This document shows, one piece after another, positions 34,900 through 42,644 of a stretch of 64,000 nucleotides of DNA (positions are counted from its first letter, which is position 1; every line of letters starts with the position of its first letter). The stretch is from the NCBI GenBank assembly GCA_021733645.1, contig JAHREJ010000004.1:62001-126000 (forward strand). The letters are read 5' to 3'. Position numbers and translations under genes: made by a program. This DNA is from Bacillus subtilis subsp. subtilis. Lineage in GTDB: Bacteria; Pseudomonadota; Gammaproteobacteria; Xanthomonadales; Xanthomonadaceae. Below the pieces are notes generated by a model. That model saw nothing but the letters and a program-made list of their open reading frames with translations, did no database searches and had not been told where the DNA came from.

Positions 34900-35253
34900 A
34901 TGACCACTGCCAGCCCCTCTGTTTCCCACGCGCAGCTGCAGTCCCACGAGTTCCTGGCCGACATGGTCGAGGATGCGTACTTCCCGCCCGCGCTGGTGGC
35001 CCAGGGCCAGCAGATCCTGCTGCGCCTGTGCGAGCGCATCGAGCGCGAGCGCCCGGCTGACGCCGCCGCACTGATGGCCCTGACCCATGCCGCCACGCTG
35101 GAATTCAACGTGCTGGGCGAAGCCTTCGAAGCCCAGGAAAGCGAACTGGAAACCGCTGCGCGCGAGAACATCGGCGCCGATTTCGAGCTGATCGCACGAA
35201 GCTATGGGTTCGATGTGGATGTGGAAGACCTGATCAGCCCGCGCGAGTGGTGA
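34900..35253 (+). CDS. DUF5713-like protein
   Basis: 117-residue acidic soluble protein. MVEDAYFPPALVAQGQQILL, LTHAATLEFNVLGEAFE and SELETAARENIGADFELIAR fit what I know of DUF5713. No catalytic motif is evident. ATG at 34900 has AAAGGA nine bases upstream; a 34873 start is unsupported. It is 41 bases before the pip start, so co-transcription is likely. Function unknown. Confidence 0.7.
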   Translation: MTTASPSVSHAQLQSHEFLADMVEDAYFPPALVAQGQQILLRLCERIERERPADAAALMALTHAATLEFNVLGEAFEAQESELETAARENIGADFELIARSYGFDVDVEDLISPREW

Positions 35254-35294
35254 ATCCGCTCGCTGCCGCCTGTTCCCAACAACGGAGTTCTGTC

Positions 35295-36239
35295 ATGCGT
35301 ACGCTGTATCCCGCCATCACCCCTTACGACGTCGGCACGCTGAAGGTCGACGATCGCCACACGCTGTATTTTGAACAGTGCGGCAACCCCGACGGCAAGC
35401 CGGTGGTGATGTTGCACGGTGGCCCGGGCGGCGGCTGCAGCGAGAAGATGCGCCAGTTCCACGACCCGGCCAAGTACCGCATCATCCTGTTCGACCAGCG
35501 CGGCGCCGGGCGTTCCACCCCGCATGCCGACCTGGTGGACAACACCACCTGGGACCTGGTGGCCGACATCGAGACGCTGCGTGAGCACCTCAAGGTGGAG
35601 CGCTGGCAGGTGTTCGGCGGCAGCTGGGGGTCCACCCTGGCGCTGGCCTATGCGCAGACCCATCCGCAGCGGGTCACCGAACTGGTGCTGCGCGGCATCT
35701 TCATGCTGCGCCGCTGGGAGCTGGAGTGGTTCTACCAGGAAGGTGCCAACCGGCTGTTCCCGGACGCATGGGAGCACTACCTCAAGCCGATTCCGCAGGT
35801 GGAGCGCCATGACCTGATCTCGGCCTTCCACCGCCGCCTGACCAGCGAAGACGAGGCCACCCGGCTGGCCGCAGCCAAGGCCTGGAGCGTGTGGGAGGGG
35901 GCCACCAGTTTCCTGCATGTGGACGCCGACTTCGTGGACAGCCACCAGGACGCGCAGTTCGCGCTGGCGTTCGCGCGCATCGAGAACCACTACTTCGTCA
36001 ACGGCGGCTTCTTCGAGGTGGAGGAACAGCTGCTGCGCGACGCGCACCGCATCGCCGACATTCCCGGGGTGATCGTGCACGGCCGCTATGACGTGGTGTG
36101 CCCCCTGCAGAGTGCGTGGGAGCTGCACAAGGCGTGGCCGAAATCGACGCTGGAGATCAGCCCGGCATCGGGGCATTCGGCGTTTGAAGCGGAAAACGTG
36201 GACGCGCTGGTGCGCGCCACCGACCGTTTCGCCGGGTAA
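35295..36239 (+). CDS. pip: Prolyl aminopeptidase (proline iminopeptidase)
   Basis: 314-residue alpha/beta hydrolase releasing N-terminal proline from peptides. The family motif VMLHGGPGGGCSEKMRQF is followed by ILFDQRGAGRSTPHAD, nucleophile elbow VFGGSWGSTLALAY, the acid in HGRYDVVCPL and the histidine in SGHSAFE. A helical cap lies between about 140 and 230. ATG at 35295 has ACGGAG upstream. Probably cytoplasmic, since no signal peptide is seen. Confidence 0.94.
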   Translation: MRTLYPAITPYDVGTLKVDDRHTLYFEQCGNPDGKPVVMLHGGPGGGCSEKMRQFHDPAKYRIILFDQRGAGRSTPHADLVDNTTWDLVADIETLREHLKVERWQVFGGSWGSTLALAYAQTHPQRVTELVLRGIFMLRRWELEWFYQEGANRLFPDAWEHYLKPIPQVERHDLISAFHRRLTSEDEATRLAAAKAWSVWEGATSFLHVDADFVDSHQDAQFALAFARIENHYFVNGGFFEVEEQLLRDAHRIADIPGVIVHGRYDVVCPLQSAWELHKAWPKSTLEISPASGHSAFEAENVDALVRATDRFAG

Positions 36240-36290
36240 CAGGCGGCCGCGCCGCCACCGCGGGGCGCCGGCGCTGCCAACGGCCGGCCT

Positions 36291-37175
36291 TCACCAATGG
36301 CCGGCCAGCAACGCCTCGGCCAATACCTTCAACTTGGGCGAGGCCTGCCGTGACGGCGGGTACACCAGCGACAACCCGCGGCTGCGGCCTTCAAAGGGCT
36401 GCAGCACGCGCTGCAAGCGGCCATCGGCCAGCGCGTCGGCCACCGCGAAATCCATCACCTGCACGATGCCGATGCCGGCGATCGCCGCTTCCACCAGCGG
36501 GTCACCGCTGTCGAACACCATCCGGGTTGCCGGCGTGACCTGGCGCAACTGCCCGTCCTGCAGGAACTGCCAATCCACCAGGCGGCCGCTGCGCAGGTTG
36601 CGTACCGCCAGGCAGGCATGCTGCTGCAATGCAGGCACATCGGCGGGCTCACCCCGCGCGGCCAGGTAGGCCGGGCTGGCCACGGTCACCCAGCGCAACG
36701 GCTTCAACGGACGCGCCACCATGCGCTGGTCGGCGATGGTGCCGGTGCGCAGGGCGGCATCAAAGCCTTCCTCCACCAGATCGACCAGGCGGTCGCTCAG
36801 GACCGCTTCCACCTGCAGGTGTGGATGGGCTTCCAGCAAGGGGGCCAGCAGGGGCACCAGCACCTTGCGCCCGAACATCGACGGTGCGCTGATCTTCAAC
36901 GTGCCCGAGGGCGTGCAGGGGCGGTCGGCCAGCAGCCGTTCGGCGTCTTCCATCCCGCACAGCAACGGTCCCACCTGTTCGACGAACTGCTGGCCATCGG
37001 GGGTGAGCGCTACATTGCGCGTGTTCCGCTGCAGCAGCTTCACCCCCAGCGAGGCCTCCAGCCGGCCGATCGCCCGCGACAGCCCGGACTGGCTGAGGCC
37101 GAGCTGGCCGGCGGCGAGGGTGAAGCTGCGCGCCTCGGCCACCTGCACCAGCATGCGCACCGCATTGAGGTCCAT
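36291..37175 (-). CDS. LysR-family regulator divergent from an MFS exporter
   Basis: 294-residue LysR transcription factor. The N-terminal helix-turn-helix is in FTLAAGQLGLSQSGLSRAIG, RLEASLGVKLLQRNTR, and the C-terminal part is a periplasmic-binding-like effector domain (LVDLVEEGFDAALRTG). ATG at 37175 gives the common MDLNAV start; 37190 is an alternative. The divergent drug-exporter gene and the 20-bp dyad between them indicate that it controls that exporter and itself. The effector is unknown. Confidence 0.88.
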   Translation of the reverse strand: MDLNAVRMLVQVAEARSFTLAAGQLGLSQSGLSRAIGRLEASLGVKLLQRNTRNVALTPDGQQFVEQVGPLLCGMEDAERLLADRPCTPSGTLKISAPSMFGRKVLVPLLAPLLEAHPHLQVEAVLSDRLVDLVEEGFDAALRTGTIADQRMVARPLKPLRWVTVASPAYLAARGEPADVPALQQHACLAVRNLRSGRLVDWQFLQDGQLRQVTPATRMVFDSGDPLVEAAIAGIGIVQVMDFAVADALADGRLQRVLQPFEGRSRGLSLVYPPSRQASPKLKVLAEALLAGHW

Positions 37176-37227
37176 CGACGATCCATTCATGCGGAAAATC
37201 ATGACAGATATGGTCGCCAGGGGGTTT

Positions 37228-37247
37228 ATTGATGCGCCTGCATCAAT
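37228..37247. promoter_or_regulatory. LysR-type operator (perfect 20-bp dyad)
   Basis: ATTGATGC-GCCT-GCATCAAT, 8-bp perfect arms, containing the T-N11-A core (T37230, A37242) expected of LysR binding sites. It lies between the divergent starts, 52 bases from the regulator ATG and 34 from the exporter ATG. Confidence 0.72.
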
Positions 37248-37281
37248 GAGACTGCCGTCCCCCACCCGAACCGGGCGCTGC

Positions 37282-38700
37282 ATGCCTCCCCTGAAATACC
37301 CCCGCTGGGCGCTGACCCTGCTGGCCACCGCCCAGCTGATCATTGCCCTGGACGCCACCATCATCTTTGTTGCCCTGCATGACATGGGCCAGGCCCTGCA
37401 GATCAACGCGCAACAACTGCAGTGGGTGGTCAGTGCCTACACCGTGGCCTTCGGCGGCAGCCTGCTGCTGGGCGGCCGGGCGGCCGACCTGCTGGGCCGC
37501 CGCCGCTTCTACCGGTTGGGCATGCTGCTGTTCGCGCTGGCCTCACTGCTGGGCGCGCTGGCACCCAATGCCACGCTGCTGATCGTGGCGCGTGCCGCGC
37601 AGGGCATCGGTGCGGCGCTGCTGTTCCCGGCCACCCTGGCCTTGATCAACACCCTGTATGCGGAAGGTCCGGTACGCAACCGCGCGCTGGCGATCTGGAG
37701 CATGGCCAGTGCCGGCGGCCTCGCGCTGGGCACACTGCTCGGCGGTGTGCTGACCCAGGCGTTCGGCTGGCCGGCGGTGCTGGCGGTGATCGTGCCGCTG
37801 GCCACGGCCTGTGCCGTTGCCGCAGGTGCGTGGCTGCCCGCCGACGGTCCGCGCGTGCGCGGCCGTTCCTTCGACCTGGGCGGTTGCCTCACCGTCACCG
37901 CCGGCGGCAGCCTGCTGGTCACCACGCTGGTGCAGGGCCCGGAGTGGGGCTGGACTGCGCCGGCCACGGTCCTCTGCCTGCTGCTTTCAGCGGTGCTGCT
38001 GGCGGTGTTCGTGCAGATCGAAAAGCGGAGCTGCGACCCACTGATGCAGTTTGCGCTGTTGCGCCTGCCGGGCCTGCGCGCCGCCCTTGGGCTGACCTTC
38101 GCCTTCATGAGCAGCTATGGCGTGCAGTACTACTTCCTGGCGCTGTACTTCCAGGATGGCTACGGCTGGAGCCCGCTGCAGGCCGGCATGGCCTTCCTGC
38201 TGCCGACCCTGGTGTGCACCTTCGGCATCCGCATCGCCGAGCGCATGCTGCGGCACCGCTCGCCACGCCAGGTGCTGGCCTGGGGCTTCGGCGCTGGCGC
38301 CATCGGCATCACCGCGGTGGCGTTGGCGATGCCGCAGGGCGGCAGCTACTGGCCGCTGCTGCCCGGCATCGTGGTGCTCAGCGTGGGCCAGGGCATGAGC
38401 TGGACGGCGATGTGGATCGTGGCCGGGCAGGGCGTGCCCGGGCCGCAGCAGGGCGTGGCCTCGGGTATGGCCGCCACCGCCCAGCAGATCGGGGGGGCGC
38501 TGGGGTTGGCGGTACTGGTGATGGTGGCCAACGCCGCGCGCGGCACGCAGGCCGCGACCAGTCCTGATGCGCTGCACGGCATGGTCAATGCACAGTACGG
38601 TGCCGCGCTGTTCGCCGCGTTGGGCGTGGTCATCGCGCTGGGCCTGCGTCCGGCACCGGTACACGGCGACTCCCCCGACCGCCTGGCCAACGACGCATGA
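37282..38700 (+). CDS. MFS drug exporter, DHA2 (EmrB/QacA) family
   Basis: 472-residue inner-membrane proton antiporter with 14 predicted helices. Family motifs are LDATIIFVALHDMGQALQ in helix 1, GGRAADLLGRRRFYRLGMLL (motif A) and ARAAQGIGAALLFPATLALI (motif C region). The substrate cannot be predicted. ATG at 37282 follows the divergent control region. Its stop overlaps the next ORF by four bases, so the unknown gene at 38697 is translationally coupled to it. Confidence 0.9.
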   Translation: MPPLKYPRWALTLLATAQLIIALDATIIFVALHDMGQALQINAQQLQWVVSAYTVAFGGSLLLGGRAADLLGRRRFYRLGMLLFALASLLGALAPNATLLIVARAAQGIGAALLFPATLALINTLYAEGPVRNRALAIWSMASAGGLALGTLLGGVLTQAFGWPAVLAVIVPLATACAVAAGAWLPADGPRVRGRSFDLGGCLTVTAGGSLLVTTLVQGPEWGWTAPATVLCLLLSAVLLAVFVQIEKRSCDPLMQFALLRLPGLRAALGLTFAFMSSYGVQYYFLALYFQDGYGWSPLQAGMAFLLPTLVCTFGIRIAERMLRHRSPRQVLAWGFGAGAIGITAVALAMPQGGSYWPLLPGIVVLSVGQGMSWTAMWIVAGQGVPGPQQGVASGMAATAQQIGGALGLAVLVMVANAARGTQAATSPDALHGMVNAQYGAALFAALGVVIALGLRPAPVHGDSPDRLANDA

Positions 38701-39368
38701 TTGCACTGCTTGATCTGCGCCAGGCGCTGGACGCGTTTGCCGCCTGCAATGACGACCACGATGCATGGGCGTCGTTCGGTTGGGTGCATGTCACCGAAGG
38801 GGATCTGATGGCCGCACGCTTCTGGCTGCCGGCAGACGAAGACACCGCGTTCGATGAGGATGGCGAGGTACCTGCGGACGCGCAGGCCCTGGACCTGTCG
38901 GCGTACCTGGAACCGGCCACGTTCGCCGATGTGCTGGATGTGCAGAAGCGCCAGCGCCCGCTCTCGTCCCTGCAGGACTACGCGCAGGCGTTGATGCATT
39001 ACGCCGAGTACGACGCCTTCCTGGAGGTGGAGGGCGTCGACGAAGCACTGGGCGAGGCCGGAGCCGCCGAGCAGGATGCCGCCCGCGCAGGCGGTGTCGG
39101 GCCGGGCATCTTCGCTGCGTTCGAGCTGACGCTGGCGGGCTGTGCGGACGGGCAGATCAACGCGACCGCCCAGCGCGTGGCGCACTTGTTCGACATTCCG
39201 GTCGGCCAGGCGCTGGCACGCTGCCGCGCGCTGCCGCTGGTGCTGGGAGCGGCACTGGACCGCCGTCGTGCCCAAGCCATCAAGGATGATTTCGCTGACA
39301 TCGGCGTGTCGCTGCAGGTGCGCGGTTACAAACCGTTCCCGTGGATGCACGCGCCGGCATTGCGGTAG
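38697..39368 (+). CDS. Hypothetical protein coupled to the MFS exporter
   Basis: 223-residue acidic soluble protein that I do not recognise. The N-terminal 110 residues (ASFGWVHVTEGDLMAARFWL, then aspartate/glutamate-rich) look like a separate domain. The last 70 residues, VAHLFDIPVGQALARCRALP followed by DRRRAQAIKDDFADIGVSLQV, loosely resemble the C-terminal fold of ribosomal protein L7/L12. No signal peptide or membrane helix. ATG overlaps the exporter stop (ATGA). The TAG stop is part of a GTAG repeat. Confidence 0.6.
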   Translation: MIALLDLRQALDAFAACNDDHDAWASFGWVHVTEGDLMAARFWLPADEDTAFDEDGEVPADAQALDLSAYLEPATFADVLDVQKRQRPLSSLQDYAQALMHYAEYDAFLEVEGVDEALGEAGAAEQDAARAGGVGPGIFAAFELTLAGCADGQINATAQRVAHLFDIPVGQALARCRALPLVLGAALDRRRAQAIKDDFADIGVSLQVRGYKPFPWMHAPALR

Positions 39369-39434
39369 CGCCACCGCCCAACGCCATGCGCGGCGGTGGG
39401 TCAGCGCCGCCGTAGCGCCACGCCATGCGTGGAC
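39365..39434 (+). repeat. Two GTAG palindromic repeats
   Basis: First copy: GTAG at 39365 and stem CCACCGCC (39371-39378) / GGCGGTGG (39392-39399). Second copy: GTAG at 39412 with stem CCACGC-CAT-GCGTGG (39418-39432). The first overlaps the stop codon of the preceding gene. Confidence 0.72.
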
Positions 39435-39438
39435 GAGG

Positions 39439-40242
39439 TCATCCCAATGCCGACCACTGCGGTTGCAGCGCGCTGAAAACACGCGCCAACCGTTCGGCCC
39501 ACGCCCGCTGCCCGGCCGCATCGGCGATCAGGTCCTGGCGGATCTCCAGTTCCACGTGCGCCAGCCCGCGCGCTTCTGCATGCACCGGAATGGCGTAATC
39601 GGTGGCGTCGCTGACCGCGTAGGGCTGGTTGTCGCCCACCACCAGGTCGCCTTCGGCGTGCAGCGCGTGCAGCAACGCATGCGCAAAGCGCGCATCGCGC
39701 TGGTACAGCACGCCGGCATGCCACGGCCGCGCCACGCCCTGCATCGCCGGGGTGAAGCTGTGCATGGCGATCAGCAGGGTCGGAATGCCGGCCGCGGCGC
39801 GCGCGTCCAGTTCAGCGGCGATGCGGCCGTGGTACGGGTCGAAGATGGCCTGCACGCGCGCAGCCTGCGCGGTGTCGTCCAGCGTCTGGTTGCCCGGCAC
39901 CACGGTGCCGTCGCTGACCGGGGCGAACCGGCCCGGCGCGCCCGGTGGGCGATTGCAGTCGATCACCAGCCGGGAGTAGGTCTGGGTGATCGCCCACGCA
40001 TCCAGCCGGCGTGCCAGTTCGACGGTGACGCCGGCAATCCCGATGTCCCAGCCGATGTGGCGGTCCAGTTCGGCCTGCGGCAACCCGAGATGGCCCAGCG
40101 CTGCCGGCACGCGTTGTCCGGCATGGTCGGCAATCAACAGGTACGGCGAGCGGCCGTGTGGCTGGTGCAGGCTGAACGGCGCTGGATCTGCCGGCCCCAG
40201 CAGGTTTCCGGCCGCGACCGGGGCGGCAAATGAATCAGCCAC
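39439..40242 (-). CDS. N-formylglutamate amidohydrolase family protein
   Basis: 267-residue hydrolase. LIADHAGQRVPAALG, GWDIGIAGVTVELARRLDAW, YSRLVIDCNRPPGAP, LIAMHSFTP and VELEIRQDLI match the N-formylglutamate amidohydrolase family, which yields glutamate and formate in histidine breakdown. There are no other hut genes nearby, so the physiological substrate may differ. It is the last gene of a four-gene minus-strand operon and overlaps the Nudix gene by eight bases. Confidence 0.88.
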   Translation of the reverse strand: MADSFAAPVAAGNLLGPADPAPFSLHQPHGRSPYLLIADHAGQRVPAALGHLGLPQAELDRHIGWDIGIAGVTVELARRLDAWAITQTYSRLVIDCNRPPGAPGRFAPVSDGTVVPGNQTLDDTAQAARVQAIFDPYHGRIAAELDARAAAGIPTLLIAMHSFTPAMQGVARPWHAGVLYQRDARFAHALLHALHAEGDLVVGDNQPYAVSDATDYAIPVHAEARGLAHVELEIRQDLIADAAGQRAWAERLARVFSALQPQWSALG

Positions 40243-40786
40243 GCGGGGTGCCGTCCAGATGGTGTTCGATCATCCACAGCCCGGCCCACAGCTTGGCGTC
40301 CAGTTCGTAACCCTGGCCCATCTTTTCCACCAGCCACGCTGCCGCGCGAGTGCGCGGGATCTCGTGCACGGTGATGTTCTCGCTGGCGTCGCCACCGCCG
40401 GCACCCACCTTGCGCAGGCCGGTGGCACGCACGAAGGCGATCTTCTCGCTGCTGGCACCCGAGGAGGTCGGGCCGATCATCAGCACGTCGGCGTGGTCGG
40501 CGGTCCAGCCGGTTTCTTCCTCCAGCTCGCGCACTGCCGACACTTCGATCGACTCACCGGCGTCGATGTCGCCCACCAGCCCGGCCGGCATCTCGATGGT
40601 GTTGGCCTGCAGCGGCACGCGGAACTGCTCGACGAACAGCACGTTGTCGTCGGGGGTGACGGCGATGATGATCGCGGCCAGCCCACCGGCATGGGTACGC
40701 TCGCTGTATTCCCACGTGCCGCGCACCACCATGCGCTGGTACTTGCCTTCGTAGACGACCTGGGGGGCTTGGGTGTTGGGGCTCAT
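40235..40786 (-). CDS. Nudix hydrolase, ADP-ribose pyrophosphatase-like
   Basis: 183-residue hydrolase of nucleoside diphosphate derivatives. A complete Nudix box is read in GDIDAGESIEVSAVRELEEE with TGW after it (GX5EX7REUXEEXGU). The Pro at IEMPAGLVGDID and the late SSEKIAFVRATGL fit ADP-ribose/NDP-sugar hydrolases of the NudF group. ATG at 40786 overlaps the upstream nuclease stop by four bases. Confidence 0.87.
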   Translation of the reverse strand: MSPNTQAPQVVYEGKYQRMVVRGTWEYSERTHAGGLAAIIIAVTPDDNVLFVEQFRVPLQANTIEMPAGLVGDIDAGESIEVSAVRELEEETGWTADHADVLMIGPTSSGASSEKIAFVRATGLRKVGAGGGDASENITVHEIPRTRAAAWLVEKMGQGYELDAKLWAGLWMIEHHLDGTPRG

Positions 40787-41736
40787 GCGAACTCGCTGGC
40801 AACGGAAGGGGAGTCGGACAGGCCGGCTGCCGCGAACAGCCGGCGCCGGGTCAACGGACCGAAGCGCAGCGCCTCGCACAGGCCCTGCAGCATCTGCGGG
40901 TCGGCGCTGCCACGGCGGAAATCGGCATCGGCGCTGTCCAGCGGCGCGTCCAGCGCGATGGTGGTCAGCTGCCGCCACAGCAGCGCGTGCTCGCGCTGCT
41001 CGCGCAGCCGCACGGCCATCTGCGCGGCACCGCGCAGGCGCAGGAACGGCACTTCGTCCAGGCGTTCGTACAGGGTGTCCAGGCTGCCGAAGTGGGCCAG
41101 CAGCACCGCCGCCGATTTGGCGCCCACCCCGGTTACCCCGGGAATGTTGTCCACCGCATCGCCGCACAGCGCCAGGTAGTCGGCGATCTGGTGCGCATGC
41201 ACACCATGCCGCGCCTTCACCCCGGCCATGCCCCAGCGCTGGTTGCGTGCGTAGTCCCACTGTTCATCGTGTTCGTACAGCAGCTGCGACAGATCCTTGT
41301 CGGCGGAGATGATCACCCCGCGCATGCCGGCATCGCGGCGCGCATGCAGGGCGCTGCCGATCAGGTCGTCGGCTTCGTATTCGTGGTGGGCCAGCACCGC
41401 CAACCCCAACGCCACGCACAGCGCCTTGCAGTGCGCGAACTGGCGGCGCAGGGCATCCGGTGCCGGATCCCGGTTGGCCTTGTAGGCCGCATACAGCCGG
41501 TGGCGGAAACAGCCGTCCAGCGCCTCGTCAAAGGCGATGGCGATGTGGCGCGGGCGTTCGCGTTCCACCAGGTCGAGCAGGAAGCGCGCAAACCCGTGCA
41601 CGGCATTGGTTGGCCAGCCCTGCTGGTCCTGGAACTCATCGGGCATGGAATGCCACGCGCGGAACACGTACAGGCTGGCATCCACCAGGTACAGCGGCGG
41701 GCGCGGGGCAATGGCCGCAGGCGACAGCTCGGACAT
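40783..41736 (-). CDS. 5'-3' exonuclease / flap endonuclease-like protein (Xni/Pol I N-terminal type)
   Basis: 317-residue nuclease with the fold of the DNA polymerase I 5'-nuclease domain. LYLVDASLYVFRAWHSMP, HIAIAFDEALDGCFRHRLY, YEADDLIGSALHARRD, IISADKDLSQLLYEH and GDAVDNIPGVTGVGAKSAAV supply the metal-binding acids and the helix-hairpin-helix. The catalytic acidic cluster looks intact. ATG at 41736 is one base after the nitroreductase stop codon. Longer than E. coli ExoIX (251 residues). Confidence 0.87.
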   Translation of the reverse strand: MSELSPAAIAPRPPLYLVDASLYVFRAWHSMPDEFQDQQGWPTNAVHGFARFLLDLVERERPRHIAIAFDEALDGCFRHRLYAAYKANRDPAPDALRRQFAHCKALCVALGLAVLAHHEYEADDLIGSALHARRDAGMRGVIISADKDLSQLLYEHDEQWDYARNQRWGMAGVKARHGVHAHQIADYLALCGDAVDNIPGVTGVGAKSAAVLLAHFGSLDTLYERLDEVPFLRLRGAAQMAVRLREQREHALLWRQLTTIALDAPLDSADADFRRGSADPQMLQGLCEALRFGPLTRRRLFAAAGLSDSPSVASEFA

Positions 41737-41737
41737 C

Positions 41738-42313
41738 TCAGCCCACCCAGTCCTGAAGCAGCGCGGCCGGGTCCGGGCGCTCCCGCTCCGGGGCCAGCGT
41801 CCTGGCGGTGCCGATATGGATGAAGCCGGCGATGCGCTCACCCTCGGCCAGCCCCAGGTGGGCGTGCACGGCTGGGTCGAAGGCCATCCACGCGGTCAGC
41901 CACTGGGCGCCGAAGCCCAGCGCCTGTGCGGCCTGCAGCAGGGCAAAGCACACGCAACCGGCGGTCAGCAGCTGTTCCAGCTCGGGCACCTTGGGGTTGG
42001 GCTGCGGGCAGGCCACCACCGTGATGATCACCGGTGCATGCGAAAAGCGTTGGCGGTCCTTGTCCAGCTGGGCCTGCGCCGTGTGGGGATCGCGCTGCTG
42101 GCTGCGTTCGGCCAGAAAGGCACCAAGACTGTGACGCGCGTCGCCGGTGATGCGCAGGAACCGGTAGGGCACCAGCTTGCCGTGATCGGGTACGCGCACG
42201 GCCGACGCCAGCATCCGCAACACGGTGGCCGGGTCCGGCCCGGGTTCGCCAAGCTGCTTGGCAGGGACCGAGCGGCGGGCGTCCAGGGCTTGCAGCGCAG
42301 GGGATTCGGACAT
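41738..42313 (-). CDS. Nitroreductase family protein (YdjA type)
   Basis: 191-residue FMN-dependent oxidoreductase. ALDARRSVPAKQL, ASAVRVPDHGKLVPYRFLRI and the later TAGCVCFALLQAAQALGFG, AQWLTAWM are typical of the short nitroreductase branch (YdjA/RutE-like). First gene of the operon nitroreductase - nuclease - Nudix - formylglutamate amidohydrolase. TATACT on the minus strand at 42344-42349 may be its -10 box. Confidence 0.85.
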   Translation of the reverse strand: MSESPALQALDARRSVPAKQLGEPGPDPATVLRMLASAVRVPDHGKLVPYRFLRITGDARHSLGAFLAERSQQRDPHTAQAQLDKDRQRFSHAPVIITVVACPQPNPKVPELEQLLTAGCVCFALLQAAQALGFGAQWLTAWMAFDPAVHAHLGLAEGERIAGFIHIGTARTLAPERERPDPAALLQDWVG

Positions 42314-42644
42314 GGTTTCTCAATCAGGTTTCACGGTGTGCCCAGTATAGTCGCGGCGGTTTGTGACACGGCTTTGGGCAATCTCCGATCAATTTGCGAC
42401 AAAGCGTGATGAACATCACCTAATCAGTGGCATTGCTTCACGTGGCTGTACTCGCTTCCCGCCGACGCTGGCCGTACGATACAAGGCCTGCCGGTACCCC
42501 GGTCGTGAGGTTCAAAGTGCGGACTGTTTCACTGTCCCTGACCGGTGGGGCGACCTACCATCCGGACGCAGGTGCCTGGGGGGCGCCGGTATCCGTTGTT
42601 TCCATGTTGCATTCTGTGCCTGCGAAGGTGGGGAGCCTTTTCGC
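42314..42644. other. Divergent control region before the DUF1631 gene
   Basis: 331 bases with a CRP-family-type dyad (42405-42420). The open frame that runs through it into the DUF1631 gene from 42363 has no family similarity and is not part of the protein. No other gene is credible here. Confidence 0.6.
42405..42420. promoter_or_regulatory. CRP/Clp-like binding site
   Basis: cGTGA-TGAACA-TCACc, matching TGTGA-N6-TCACA at eight of ten defined positions and perfectly symmetric. It lies 225 bases before the DUF1631 ATG and 92 bases before the nitroreductase ATG. Xanthomonads carry Clp, a CRP homologue with this specificity. Confidence 0.5.

Noticed and set aside
42363..42644. N-terminal extension of the DUF1631 protein to 42363
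   Set aside because: The extra 94 residues have no family similarity, run through the divergent control region with the CRP-like dyad and lack a ribosome site.
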